Assembly (NCBI GenBank): GCA_002323795.1
Contig: DCPZ01000054.1
Span: 20,848 to 29,133 of the forward strand
From: Flavobacteriales bacterium UBA1531
GTDB lineage: Bacteria > Bacteroidota > Bacteroidia > Flavobacteriales_D > Sanyastnellaceae
DNA: 8,286 nt
Reading direction: 5' to 3'
Part shown: in pieces, positions 1 through 6,278 of the stretch
Position numbering within the stretch: the stretch's first letter is position 1
How the letters are laid out: the number at the start of each line of letters is the position of its first letter
Position numbers and translations under genes: made by a program
Notes under the pieces: generated by a model
Told to the model about the DNA's origin: nothing
Databases searched by the model: none
The model's input: the letters and a program-made list of their open reading frames with translations, nothing else

Positions 1-143
1 GCTCGTCCACCGGGATGATCGTGGCGCTCTAACACCTTTACCTTGCGGCCCAAAGCGGCGAGTTGAGTGGCTGCGGCGATTCCGGCGAATCCGGCTCCGA
101 TGACCAAGGCATCACAAGCATGATTTGGGGTTTGTTGCTCCAT
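1..143 (-). CDS. FAD/NAD(P)-dependent oxidoreductase, phytoene desaturase-like, N-terminal fragment
   Basis: Only the first 47 residues are inside the window; the gene runs off the left edge. The start is the ATG read from 143 to 141. After about 12 residues comes a classic dinucleotide-binding beta-alpha-beta unit: a hydrophobic strand (ALVIGAG), the GxGxxG loop as GAGFAG, an Ala-rich helix, then a second strand ending in acidic Glu (VKVLER), and PGGRA. A GxGxxG loop with terminal E and a following GGR(A/R) is typical of the FAD domain of the CrtI phytoene desaturase/amine oxidase family, which in Bacteroidota often acts in carotenoid synthesis. Other flavin oxidoreductases of this fold share the motif, so the substrate is not settled. 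The gene is divergent from bshB1 across a 94-base gap. There is no Shine-Dalgarno sequence; a promoter-like box lies just upstream. Confidence 0.7.
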   Translation of the reverse strand, partial: MEQQTPNHACDALVIGAGFAGIAAATQLAALGRKVKVLERHDHPGGR

Positions 144-148
144 AAATG

Positions 149-178
149 CAAAACAACACCGATTCGAGCGATGTTCAA
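149..178 (-). promoter_or_regulatory. Putative Bacteroidota-type promoter of the oxidoreductase gene
   Basis: On the minus strand TTGTTTTG (156 to 149) matches the Bacteroidota -7 consensus TAnnTTTG except at one base. A TTG (178 to 176) lies exactly 19 bases upstream, a normal -33/-7 spacing for this phylum. The box ends 5 bases before the ATG, so the transcript would have almost no leader. Assigned by motif only. Confidence 0.4.
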
Positions 179-225
179 CATAAATCTCGAAATGATGGAC
201 TTTTCTGTTCACGCGGACGAAACGC

Positions 226-233
226 TACCTTTG
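226..233 (+). promoter_or_regulatory. Putative -7 box (TACCTTTG) for bshB1
   Basis: TACCTTTG is an exact match to the Bacteroidota -7 element TAnnTTTG and ends 4 bases before the bshB1 ATG. The -33 region about 19 bases upstream (around 201-207, TTTTCTG) is only T-rich. If used, transcription would begin at or very near the start codon. This also supports choosing the ATG at 238. Confidence 0.5.
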
Positions 234-237
234 TTCC

Positions 238-981
238 ATGGAAAAGCACGGTGCGATTTATAACATTTGCGCATTTGGGGCACACCCCGACGATGTGGAG
301 TTGTTTGCCGGTGGTACAATTGCCAAAAGCGTTGCTCTGGGCAAAAAAGTAGCCATCGTAGATTTGACTCGAGGTGAGCTGGGCTCTCGTGGTACCGCTG
401 AAACGCGGGCGAAGGAATCCGCTGCAGCACAGCAAATTTTGGGCGTGCAGCACCGTGAGAATTTGAATCTTGGTGATGGTTATTTCGAAGTGAATCGAGA
501 TTCATTGGACGCTGTTATTGAAGTGCTGCGACGGTTGCGTCCAAGCATTGTCCTGGCCAATGCGCTGGAAGACCGTCATCCCGATCATGGGCGAGGCGCT
601 GAATTGATTCATCGCGCTGCTTTTTTGAGTGGATTGCTCAAAATAAAAACACACGATTCAATCTCGGGTGAACCCCAATTGCCATGGCGTCCTCAATCGG
701 TTTACCATGGCATACAGGATCGTTGGCGTGACCCCAGTATCATCGTCGATATCACCGGCTTTGAAGAACTCAAAGCGCAGGCGATTGCTGCGTATGCGAC
801 GCAGTTTCATCAGCCTGAAGAAGCTCGAGATGCTCCCCAAACGCCCATTAGTACGCCGGAATTCTTGGTGCATCTAAAGGCGCGAGACGTCGCGATGGGT
901 CGGTTGGGGGGAGTGAAAAGTGCTGAAGGATTTGAGGTGAAAAGACCGCCAATGGTAAGCGATCTCGACGTTTTGGGTTGA
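238..981 (+). CDS. bshB1: Bacillithiol biosynthesis deacetylase BshB1
   Basis: Zinc-dependent LmbE/PIG-L family hydrolase, 247 aa, close to the usual BshB1 length. The expected reaction is removal of acetate from N-acetylglucosaminyl-malate to give glucosaminyl-malate, the second step of bacillithiol synthesis, in the cytoplasm. Visible landmarks: the metal-binding AHPDD motif (His16, Asp18, Asp19) after a short beta strand, the LTRGELGSRG segment at 43-52, and the second metal motif HPDH at 114-117, with His117 the likely zinc ligand. The C-terminal HLKARD...GGVKSAEGF pattern (residues about 212-232) is also characteristic of BshB1 rather than of generic PIG-L deacetylases. No signal peptide. 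It is convergent with the flippase gene (24-base gap) and no bshA or bshC is in view, so the pathway genes are scattered, as is usual in Bacteroidota. The start is supported by the motif spacing and the promoter box directly upstream. Confidence 0.9.
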   Translation: MEKHGAIYNICAFGAHPDDVELFAGGTIAKSVALGKKVAIVDLTRGELGSRGTAETRAKESAAAQQILGVQHRENLNLGDGYFEVNRDSLDAVIEVLRRLRPSIVLANALEDRHPDHGRGAELIHRAAFLSGLLKIKTHDSISGEPQLPWRPQSVYHGIQDRWRDPSIIVDITGFEELKAQAIAAYATQFHQPEEARDAPQTPISTPEFLVHLKARDVAMGRLGGVKSAEGFEVKRPPMVSDLDVLG

Positions 982-1005
982 GGTTGAATTTGAGCGCTGC
1001 GACCC

Positions 1006-2241
1006 TCAAAAAAGCAACTTGAGTGCTGAAGTGGATTCACATTTGGACCAAGCGGCTAAAAGACCAAAAGCCTGTACAATAGCGGCTCCTGAGGCGGCAT
1101 ATGCCGCGCCAACGGCACCGAGCATTGGGATAAAAGCCGTAGCTAAAATCAAAAGAGTAATGAAACCGGCCGCTGAAGTCCAGGCATTCCATCGGTGCTG
1201 ACCAATGCCTGAGAGATGATGTGCCACGATCGACGAAAAAGCACCTGCAATGGCAGCAGGAGCTAGGCCAATGACAACTGGACGAATGCCGTCAAATCCA
1301 AATACCCATTGGTATATGCTTTCCGGTATGAGCACGGCACATAGCAGTGATACGGCTGCGCCCAGCAATGCCCGGTGCAGTTGTGTGCGGGTGTTCGAAA
1401 CCCTAAAATTTCGTTGATTTTCAGAGGCTGTTCGAGTATAGACCAAGGGAGCAAGGGCACGTGGAATCAACCACATGGCTTCCAATCCATAGAATGCAAT
1501 GGAATAGACGCCAGACGCTGCGATTCCAGCCGGTGCTTGTGCGAGTAAACTGAGGTTGGCACGGTTGGTCAGCATCTGAAGCAAAGCGCCGGATTGAGCT
1601 GCGCGGCCAAATGTCCACAACCGCCGCGCCACATGCGATGGGGAAAGCCGCTCCAATTTGAGGGGTCGTTGAACTTGACGCCTGACCAGAATCACCGAAA
1701 CAATGAATGCAACACCGAGGCTGGCGGCCAATGCATTCAGGAAATCACTGACTTGTGGCCATTCTTTGGTGCTGAACAATGCGCAGAGAATGATCAATAG
1801 CACTCCAGACTGCAATACTTGCAGGGCATTGTGCGATTTGATTTTCTGTTCCGCCAAAAGCAGTTGGCCGTGAAAAATAATAGCACCCTGCATCCAGCCT
1901 GTGGCCGCAATGAAAACAAAATGCGTTGCGGGCAACAAATGCATGGCAGTGCCAATTCCCGTCCCCGCAACTGCCGATGCAATCAGCCATAAATGACCCG
2001 GAATCAATGCATTCCAAACGTGCATTTCCTTTTGGAGGAAAACCACGGTGCCGCCAGCCAAGAAGCCACTGATTCCAGTAATCAACAAGATTCCGAGCTG
2101 AATCCAAGCGATCTCACCCTGTCCAGTTGCGCCGAGTGTGCGCGCATTCAGAAGGATGATAGCTGTGGTACAAACCAACAATAGCAGCCGACTGATGAGG
2201 GCGTGGCGATCTTCGTCGCGTGCTTGGCTTTGCACAGTCAT
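1006..2241 (-). CDS. Polysaccharide/oligosaccharide flippase-like membrane protein (MOP superfamily)
   Basis: Integral inner-membrane protein of 411 aa. I count about 12 hydrophobic segments: roughly residues 17-37, 42-64, 79-103, 106-123, 139-156, 167-186, then about 210-235, 238-262, 283-310, 315-340, 348-372 and 374-398. A charged loop (about 187-209) divides the two halves. This 6+6 arrangement and length fit Wzx-type flippases of the MOP superfamily, which move lipid-linked glycans across the inner membrane. A charged N-terminus precedes TM1. The ATG overlaps the stop of the upstream glycosyltransferase by 4 bases (ATGA), so the two are almost certainly cotranscribed and translationally coupled; a glycan export role follows from that context. 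No sequence motif identifies the substrate. The reading as flippase rather than another multi-pass transporter is inference from topology and neighbourhood. Confidence 0.7.
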   Translation of the reverse strand: MTVQSQARDEDRHALISRLLLLVCTTAIILLNARTLGATGQGEIAWIQLGILLITGISGFLAGGTVVFLQKEMHVWNALIPGHLWLIASAVAGTGIGTAMHLLPATHFVFIAATGWMQGAIIFHGQLLLAEQKIKSHNALQVLQSGVLLIILCALFSTKEWPQVSDFLNALAASLGVAFIVSVILVRRQVQRPLKLERLSPSHVARRLWTFGRAAQSGALLQMLTNRANLSLLAQAPAGIAASGVYSIAFYGLEAMWLIPRALAPLVYTRTASENQRNFRVSNTRTQLHRALLGAAVSLLCAVLIPESIYQWVFGFDGIRPVVIGLAPAAIAGAFSSIVAHHLSGIGQHRWNAWTSAAGFITLLILATAFIPMLGAVGAAYAASGAAIVQAFGLLAAWSKCESTSALKLLF

Positions 2242-3428
2242 CTTAAAGCTGTTTTTGATGTTGCCACTGAATGAAGCACTTGAGAATAGACTTTGCCGTA
2301 TGCTATTGCCACGGCCTCAACGCTGAAGTGGCTGACCGCGTGTGATCGGAGTTCTGCACTGCTGAATGACGGGTTGCCCTCCATCCAACGACACATGGCT
2401 TCAGCTAATGCAGGCTCATTTTCAGATTCGATTAATTCTCCTCGAAGTGTCGAAAGGTATTCTCGGATTCCACCAACATCGGTCGATAACACGGGAATAC
2501 CACTTGCCCAAGCCTCTGGAATGACGCAAGGGAAATTTTCGTAGCGACTGAAAAGCACCAATGCATCTGCGTTGCGCATTTTTTCAGCGACTTCATCAAG
2601 GGCAATTTCTCCATGCACTGTAATGCAGTCTTGCAGTCCTAGCGCATCGACCAATTTCTGATGCGGTTCGGGGTTCCCATCACCAACAATCTGAACATGA
2701 AATTGGTCGGATTGGTTTCGGGCAAGTTGAATCGAACGGATCAGGCCACTGATGTTTTTCTGTTCGTCATCCAACGAACTGATGTGCAGCCATTGAAAAT
2801 CAGATGATGTTGCAGCAGTGTCCGAAGTTTGGGGGTGAAAAAGGGCTGTGTCTACAACATTGGGGACAACGCAAAGACAATCGTCTTTTTCCATGCTTGC
2901 GAAACTTCGAATGCTTTTCGCAAGATCATGTGAAACAGGGCAAATCACGAGCGCTTGTTGCAGTGTGGTGCGCATGGACCATTTCCTCCAAAATGGAATG
3001 CGATGGCGTTGTTCATCGTGGTAAGCAGTCCAATGTTCAGTAATAACCAAAGGAACACCCCAGCGTTTGGAGAGGATGCGAGCGGCTTTCCCGGCTGGGT
3101 ATGCCACATGTAAGTGAATGAAGTCGAACGATTGCTCATCGACCTGTTCTGCCATGTGCAAGAGTGTGCGTGTTGTTCCTGTAACAACTGGTTTTTGGGC
3201 TCTGAAATAGGTGATCCGCTCCAAAAAGTTTCCGCGCAACTCTTGGGAGTTTTCCGGACGCGCTTGATCTGCTGGTGTCGGTGCGGCATACCAAATCTCT
3301 CCGCGATGTAAGGTGGAAATGGCCTCTACATGACGTCTGACGAAGTTGCCCAACGTGCCATGCACCGCGCTGGGGTACCAGCTGGCCAAATGCAAAACAC
3401 GTGGAGATTCATCAGGAGTTTGTGTCAT
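2238..3428 (-). CDS. Glycosyltransferase family 4 (GT-B fold)
   Basis: 396-aa retaining glycosyltransferase, presumably transferring a sugar from a nucleotide donor to a lipid-linked glycan on the cytoplasmic face. The N-terminal Rossmann half opens with LHLASWYPS and a Gly-rich turn followed by FVRRH (about 12-33); HLHVAYPAG (105-113) and the ITEHW segment (129-133) are typical acceptor-domain landmarks. The donor half carries VPNVVDTALFHP (188-199), an SSLDDEQKNISGLI strand-helix (217-230), VQIVGDG (245-251), and the catalytic EX7E motif with Glu297 and Glu305 (ENFPCVIPE), followed by G-PV--TDVGG (310-320). No signal peptide or membrane segment. It is first in a two-gene minus-strand operon with the flippase (4-base overlap). 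A neighbouring surface-glycan locus would normally hold more transferases; none is present here, so the glycan is not identifiable. Confidence 0.88.
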   Translation of the reverse strand: MTQTPDESPRVLHLASWYPSAVHGTLGNFVRRHVEAISTLHRGEIWYAAPTPADQARPENSQELRGNFLERITYFRAQKPVVTGTTRTLLHMAEQVDEQSFDFIHLHVAYPAGKAARILSKRWGVPLVITEHWTAYHDEQRHRIPFWRKWSMRTTLQQALVICPVSHDLAKSIRSFASMEKDDCLCVVPNVVDTALFHPQTSDTAATSSDFQWLHISSLDDEQKNISGLIRSIQLARNQSDQFHVQIVGDGNPEPHQKLVDALGLQDCITVHGEIALDEVAEKMRNADALVLFSRYENFPCVIPEAWASGIPVLSTDVGGIREYLSTLRGELIESENEPALAEAMCRWMEGNPSFSSAELRSHAVSHFSVEAVAIAYGKVYSQVLHSVATSKTALR

Positions 3429-3433
3429 TGCTT

Positions 3434-3441
3434 CAAAGGTC
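3434..3441 (-). promoter_or_regulatory. Putative -7 box (GACCTTTG) for the glycosyltransferase-flippase operon
   Basis: The minus-strand sequence GACCTTTG differs from TAnnTTTG at the first base only and ends 5 bases before the glycosyltransferase ATG, the same placement seen upstream of bshB1 and trxB. No clean -33 TTG is visible at 19-20 bases, although the region is T-rich on this strand. Motif-based assignment. Confidence 0.35.
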
Positions 3442-3446
3442 GCAAG

Positions 3447-3467
3447 GTTTTCGATTAAACCGAAAAC
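3447..3467. repeat. Perfect 7-bp inverted repeat in the divergent intergenic region
   Basis: GTTTTCG (3447-3453) and CGAAAAC (3461-3467) are perfect reverse complements separated by 7 bases. The repeat lies between the divergent glycosyltransferase and copper-monooxygenase genes, just upstream of the putative glycosyltransferase -7 box, where an operator could sit. It has no T-run and is not a terminator. It could also be chance in an AT-rich spacer. Confidence 0.3.
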
Positions 3468-3566
3468 GATTTTTGGTGATCAATAATTGCGTTGGTATTC
3501 TCCTGGAATTGTCACTTTTGGCATACTGGAAGGCGATTCATGGAGAAAAAACACTTAGATTGTCTT

Positions 3567-5153
3567 ATGAATCGATTTTACGTAACCCTTGCTATAGCAT
3601 GTGTCTTCGGGACCAATCCGGTCTGGTCGCAAGCTCCCACTTTTCATGCAGATGTCGCGCCCATCATTTATCAAAACTGCACAGAGTGTCACAGGGTTGG
3701 CGAAATCGGACCCATTCCATTCACAACATATGATGAGGTGGCAAATCAGGCTGCTTTCATCTCATATGTCACTTCCACGGGTTACATGCCGCCTTGGACG
3801 CCAGATGTGGAGTATGCCTCATTGCGTGGAGAGCGATACCTGACACAAAATCAAATTCAAGTCTTAACAGATTGGTATGAGGCAGGAATGCCAGAAGGTG
3901 ATCCAGCATTGAACCCCGGACTTCCAGATTTCCCGGAAGGCAGCCAAATCGGTGAGCCAGATTTGGTCGTTTCCATGCCGGAGCCATACGTGCATGGCGG
4001 GGATATGACAGAGCAATACCAAGTTTTTGTCTTGGAGACAGGTGTGGATGAAGAAACTGAAATAGGTGCTGTTGAGGTTCGAACAGGTAACGCAGCCATT
4101 GCGCACCATGCCCTCATCGCTTATACCGAAAGCGCAGTATCTATTGCAGGAGCTGAGGCATTGGATGCTGAGGATGACGCTTTGGGTTATGAAAGTTTTG
4201 GCGATTATGGGGTGAATGTTGAGGATTTTCTGTTTGGTGGCTGGGTACCAGGCACGCCGCCCACAGACTTTCCGCCGACCATTGGAAAAACCATTGGGCC
4301 AGATGGACGGCTGCTCCTGCAGATGCACTATGGCCCCACGCCAGTTGAAGAATCAGACGTTACAGAAATCAATTTGTTCTTCGCAGAAGAACCCATTCAA
4401 CGAGAGGTGGATTTGGCCCTGATGACGGTCAACAACCTCACCGAGCCATTTTTCATCCAGCCAAACGTTGTGGAGACTTTCCATGGCATTTTTAATGTGA
4501 CGAGTGATATGAGCCTTTTGTCCATCACTCCGCACTGCCACTTGCTCGGTCAATCTTGGGAAGTCTATGCCGTTTCTGGAAATGGCAACGATACCATACC
4601 GTTGATTTCGATTCCGCAGTGGGATTTCAACTGGCAGGGAATATTCAGCTATCCGGAGTTGAAGCATATCCCGGCGGGGTATACGATTCACGGTTATTGC
4701 ACCTATGACAATACTTCGAGCAACCCGAACAACCCCAATGATCCGCCTCAGTGGACGGGATGGGGCGATTTGACAGGAGATGAAATGTTTGTGATGTTCT
4801 TGCAATTTGTGGATTACATGCCCGGTGATGAAAACATCAGCTTGTCAGTACCTGACGAGGATACGCGCATCGTTTATGCCGCGGATAATTTGTTTCCGGC
4901 GTGGCCCAATCCGGCGCGTCAAGACCAAACGGTGACGTTTGGGTACCATCTCAATCAGGCGGACGATGTTACACTCGATCTGTTGGATGTCCGGGGTCGG
5001 GAGGTGCAAAACATCATGCCTCAACGGCATGTATCTGCTGGACACCATGAGCAGCGATTTGTCTTGCCCCAATTGAATTCTGGTACTTACTTCTATCGCT
5101 TGACCACATCATCTGGCCTTGTGCGCAGTCACATGATTCAAGTGCAGGACTGA
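3567..5153 (+). CDS. Secreted cytochrome c / copper type II monooxygenase-like protein with T9SS sorting domain
   Basis: 528 aa from the ATG at 3567. Residues 1-23 form a Sec signal peptide (MNRFY, hydrophobic core, then SQA). Residues about 26-108 are a small c-type cytochrome: heme attachment CTECH (38-42) and probable axial Met74 in GYMPPW. Residues about 130-430 resemble the two-lobed copper core of peptidylglycine and dopamine beta monooxygenases: HH (180-181) and LLLQMHYG (His254) fit the CuH site; HCH (His323, His325) and DEM (Met407) fit the CuM site. Residues about 442-528 match a type A Por sorting domain (PAWPNPA, LDVRGREV, LNSGTYFYRL), so the mature protein should cross the outer membrane by T9SS. 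The likely chemistry is copper-dependent O2 hydroxylation or a related oxidation, with heme feeding electrons; substrate unknown. An in-frame ATG at 3540 would add 9 residues before the signal peptide; 3567 gives the more usual signal. A redoxin-like gene follows after 1 base. Confidence 0.85.
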   Translation: MNRFYVTLAIACVFGTNPVWSQAPTFHADVAPIIYQNCTECHRVGEIGPIPFTTYDEVANQAAFISYVTSTGYMPPWTPDVEYASLRGERYLTQNQIQVLTDWYEAGMPEGDPALNPGLPDFPEGSQIGEPDLVVSMPEPYVHGGDMTEQYQVFVLETGVDEETEIGAVEVRTGNAAIAHHALIAYTESAVSIAGAEALDAEDDALGYESFGDYGVNVEDFLFGGWVPGTPPTDFPPTIGKTIGPDGRLLLQMHYGPTPVEESDVTEINLFFAEEPIQREVDLALMTVNNLTEPFFIQPNVVETFHGIFNVTSDMSLLSITPHCHLLGQSWEVYAVSGNGNDTIPLISIPQWDFNWQGIFSYPELKHIPAGYTIHGYCTYDNTSSNPNNPNDPPQWTGWGDLTGDEMFVMFLQFVDYMPGDENISLSVPDEDTRIVYAADNLFPAWPNPARQDQTVTFGYHLNQADDVTLDLLDVRGREVQNIMPQRHVSAGHHEQRFVLPQLNSGTYFYRLTTSSGLVRSHMIQVQD

Positions 5154-5154
5154 G

Positions 5155-5613
5155 ATGTGGAAAGTCTTGATTTTCTTGGCACCGCTTTGTCCGATTTGCC
5201 AGGATTACACGTTTTATCTCAATGCGTTACACGAGCACTGGGAGGAGCAGTATCCCGGGCAATTGGAAATGGTGGGTTGGTTTCCCAATCCAACAGTTAC
5301 AGATGGGCAGATTGCAACATTTGCGGATCGCTATAATGTGGACTGGTCGCTCGGGAGGGACACAATGGGCTGGTCGGAGGTTGTGGGTGCTCAATACACG
5401 CCTGAGGCCGCATTGGTTAGTCCTGAGGGTGAATTGGTCTATCTCGGTCGTGTCAATGATTTGTACTATGCGCTTGGCAAGCACCGGTCAAAGCCCAAGA
5501 GTGCCGATTTGGCATTAGCCGTGGAGCAGGCGATTGCAGGAGAGTTGGTTGATCCGAGTCGCACAGCTGCGATTGGATGTCCCATTGAACGCAGATTTTC
5601 TTCGCAGGATTGA
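5155..5613 (+). CDS. Redoxin/thioredoxin-fold protein paired with the copper monooxygenase
   Basis: 152 aa. The protein begins directly with a beta strand (KVLIFLAPL) followed by a CPIC motif (Cys12, Cys15), the position of the catalytic cysteine in thioredoxin-fold peroxiredoxin-like proteins. Later come a GWFPNPTVTD strand-turn (42-51), a Tyr-Thr-Pro that fits the fold's cis-Pro loop (YTPEAALVSPEGE, about 82-94), LVYLGRVND (95-103), and a C-terminal GCPIE with Cys142. In some other bacteria I recall a redoxin of this type, ending in a GC-(P/L)-I segment, fused ahead of a cytochrome c-copper monooxygenase protein; here it is a separate downstream gene starting 1 base after the monooxygenase stop. 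A role in supplying electrons or handling thiols or copper for its partner is inferred from that pairing. No signal peptide is visible, and an in-frame TGA at 5134-5136 with no start codon in between rules out a longer N-terminus. Confidence 0.75.
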   Translation: MWKVLIFLAPLCPICQDYTFYLNALHEHWEEQYPGQLEMVGWFPNPTVTDGQIATFADRYNVDWSLGRDTMGWSEVVGAQYTPEAALVSPEGELVYLGRVNDLYYALGKHRSKPKSADLALAVEQAIAGELVDPSRTAAIGCPIERRFSSQD

Positions 5614-5625
5614 TTCCTTCGAAGA
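5599..5625 (+). other. Imperfect hairpin spanning the redoxin stop codon
   Basis: TCTTCG (5599-5604) pairs with CGAAGA (5620-5625), then after one mismatch AGGA (5606-5609) pairs with TCCT (5615-5618), leaving a 5-base loop. It covers the TGA at 5611-5613. No T-run follows, so a Rho-independent terminator is doubtful; it might protect the 3' end of the mRNA or be chance. Confidence 0.25.
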
Positions 5626-5664
5626 TATTCCTCGGTCTCTATGAGGACTTTAGAAAACTCCAAT

Positions 5665-5672
5665 TATCTTTG
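5665..5672 (+). promoter_or_regulatory. Putative -7 box (TATCTTTG) for tRNA-His
   Basis: TATCTTTG is an exact match to the Bacteroidota TAnnTTTG element and lies 19 bases before the first tRNA base, giving a precursor with a short leader of about 12-16 bases. No convincing TTG is present at the -33 position. An identical box precedes trxB. Confidence 0.5.
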
Positions 5673-5691
5673 CGCACCCTTTGGGGTAAAC

Positions 5692-5766
5692 GGTGGCTAT
5701 AGCTCAGCTGGTTAGAGCACTGGTTTGTGGTACCAGGGGTCGTGGGTTCGAACCCCATTAGCCACC
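5692..5766 (+). tRNA. tRNA-His (GTG anticodon)
   Basis: A full cloverleaf can be drawn. The acceptor stem GTGGCTA (5693-5699) pairs with TAGCCAC (5759-5765). The D arm is GCTC/GAGC. The anticodon stem CTGGT/ACCAG encloses loop TTGTGGT with anticodon GTG. The T arm is GTGGG/CCCAT with loop TTCGAAC. The extra G at 5692 is G-1, paired with discriminator C73 at 5766; this G-1:C73 pair is the identity element of bacterial histidine tRNA. The CCA tail is not encoded (the next bases are CTAG) and must be added by the CCA-adding enzyme. The gene has its own promoter-like box and a terminator 4 bases downstream, so it is a single-tRNA transcript. Confidence 0.97.
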
Positions 5767-5770
5767 CTAG

Positions 5771-5803
5771 AAAAAGCCTTGCGATTCGTTGCAGGGCTTT
5801 TTT
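5771..5803 (+). terminator. Rho-independent terminator after tRNA-His
   Basis: A 12-bp stem (5771-5782 with 5791-5802, including one T-G wobble) closes an 8-base loop, GATTCGTT. The stem ends in A5 on the left and a T-run on the right, so it can act in both directions and may also stop the convergent Mrr-N gene that ends at 5836. Confidence 0.9.
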
Positions 5804-5835
5804 ATGTCTTGCACTTTCTTGACCGTATCCTTCAA

Positions 5836-6189
5836 TCATTTGGGCATTTCTGACCCCATCTTCTGTTGCCATTCGGCTGTGGCGTGGAGGTCTTTCCAGC
5901 CACAAGTGCCACGTTTCCAGATGGCGAGACCTGCCTCGGTGATTTGAACTACGTCCCGAGCAGGAGTGCGAATGAACCCCGCAATGCACAGGTTGATTTT
6001 CGCCCACCCCATGCGATTCAAGAGCAAGGGTTGGCCGTTGCTGTGGGTAGCAATGAGGTCAATGGAATCGAGGTGCATGAAGTGTTTTTCTTTGGCACGC
6101 TTCCGCATGTTCTCATACCACATGGGCTTTCCATGGGCCAGCACATCGAGGAGTGGGTAGAAGGCATCTTCTTGCTTCGGGACGGACAT
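5836..6189 (-). CDS. Orphan Mrr N-terminal-domain protein (winged-helix)
   Basis: 117 aa from the ATG at 6189. It resembles the N-terminal domain of Mrr-type restriction proteins (Mrr_N): YPLLDVLAHGK near the start, a middle helix region, then the characteristic NRMGWAKINLCIAG and QITEAGLAIW in the second half, where the family has (N/D)RVGWA--YLKKAGL and a (R/Q)IT--G turn. In Mrr this winged-helix part is thought to bind DNA. The catalytic PD-(D/E)XK (Mrr_cat) domain is absent: the ORF ends about 25 residues after the winged helix (SEMPK), and no nuclease ORF adjoins it. It is therefore not expected to cut DNA; a small DNA-binding regulator or a remnant are both possible. Upstream in-frame ATGs at 6210 and 6249 would add 7 or 20 residues; 6189 fits the domain start best. 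No promoter box is clear. Confidence 0.65.
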   Translation of the reverse strand: MSVPKQEDAFYPLLDVLAHGKPMWYENMRKRAKEKHFMHLDSIDLIATHSNGQPLLLNRMGWAKINLCIAGFIRTPARDVVQITEAGLAIWKRGTCGWKDLHATAEWQQKMGSEMPK

Positions 6190-6266
6190 GATGAACGTTT
6201 TTAAAGACATACAAACGAGGGACTTCTGGAGTTGTTCTCTGGAATCCATCTGGTTGTGAAAAATCG

Positions 6267-6278
6267 TTTTTTTTTTTT
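6267..6278. repeat. Homopolymer T12 tract upstream of the secreted-protein gene
   Basis: Twelve consecutive T residues lie 22 bases before the ATG at 6301, inside the divergent spacer between the Mrr-N gene and the secreted-protein gene. A degenerate -7-like box, TATATCTA (6289-6296), ends 4 bases before the ATG, which places the tract across the -33 and spacer region. Such tracts are prone to slipped-strand length changes. Confidence 0.9.

Noticed and set aside
978..1010. Short inverted repeats (TTGAGG/CCTCAA and TTTGAG/CTCAAA) between the convergent bshB1 and flippase genes, considered as a shared terminator
   Set aside because: The stems are only 6 bp, loops are long, and no T-run follows the hairpin on either strand.
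1094..1107. Perfect 14-bp palindrome GCGGCATATGCCGC
   Set aside because: It lies inside the flippase gene, in an Ala-rich helix segment where GC-rich Ala codons readily make such a palindrome; nothing suggests a regulatory site.
3492..3566. Longer N-terminus for the copper monooxygenase starting at TTG 3492 or ATG 3540
   Set aside because: The added residues precede a complete signal peptide that starts at 3567; the TTG version would bury the signal about 25 residues in. The ATG at 3540 remains possible but less typical.
3864..4328. Minus-strand open frame of 154 codons opposite the copper monooxygenase gene
   Set aside because: It lies wholly within the well-supported plus-strand gene and shows no domain-like composition.
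5747..5766. tRNA-His 3' end as an attachment site for an integrated element
   Set aside because: No second copy of the T-arm/acceptor sequence and no integrase gene were found in the window.
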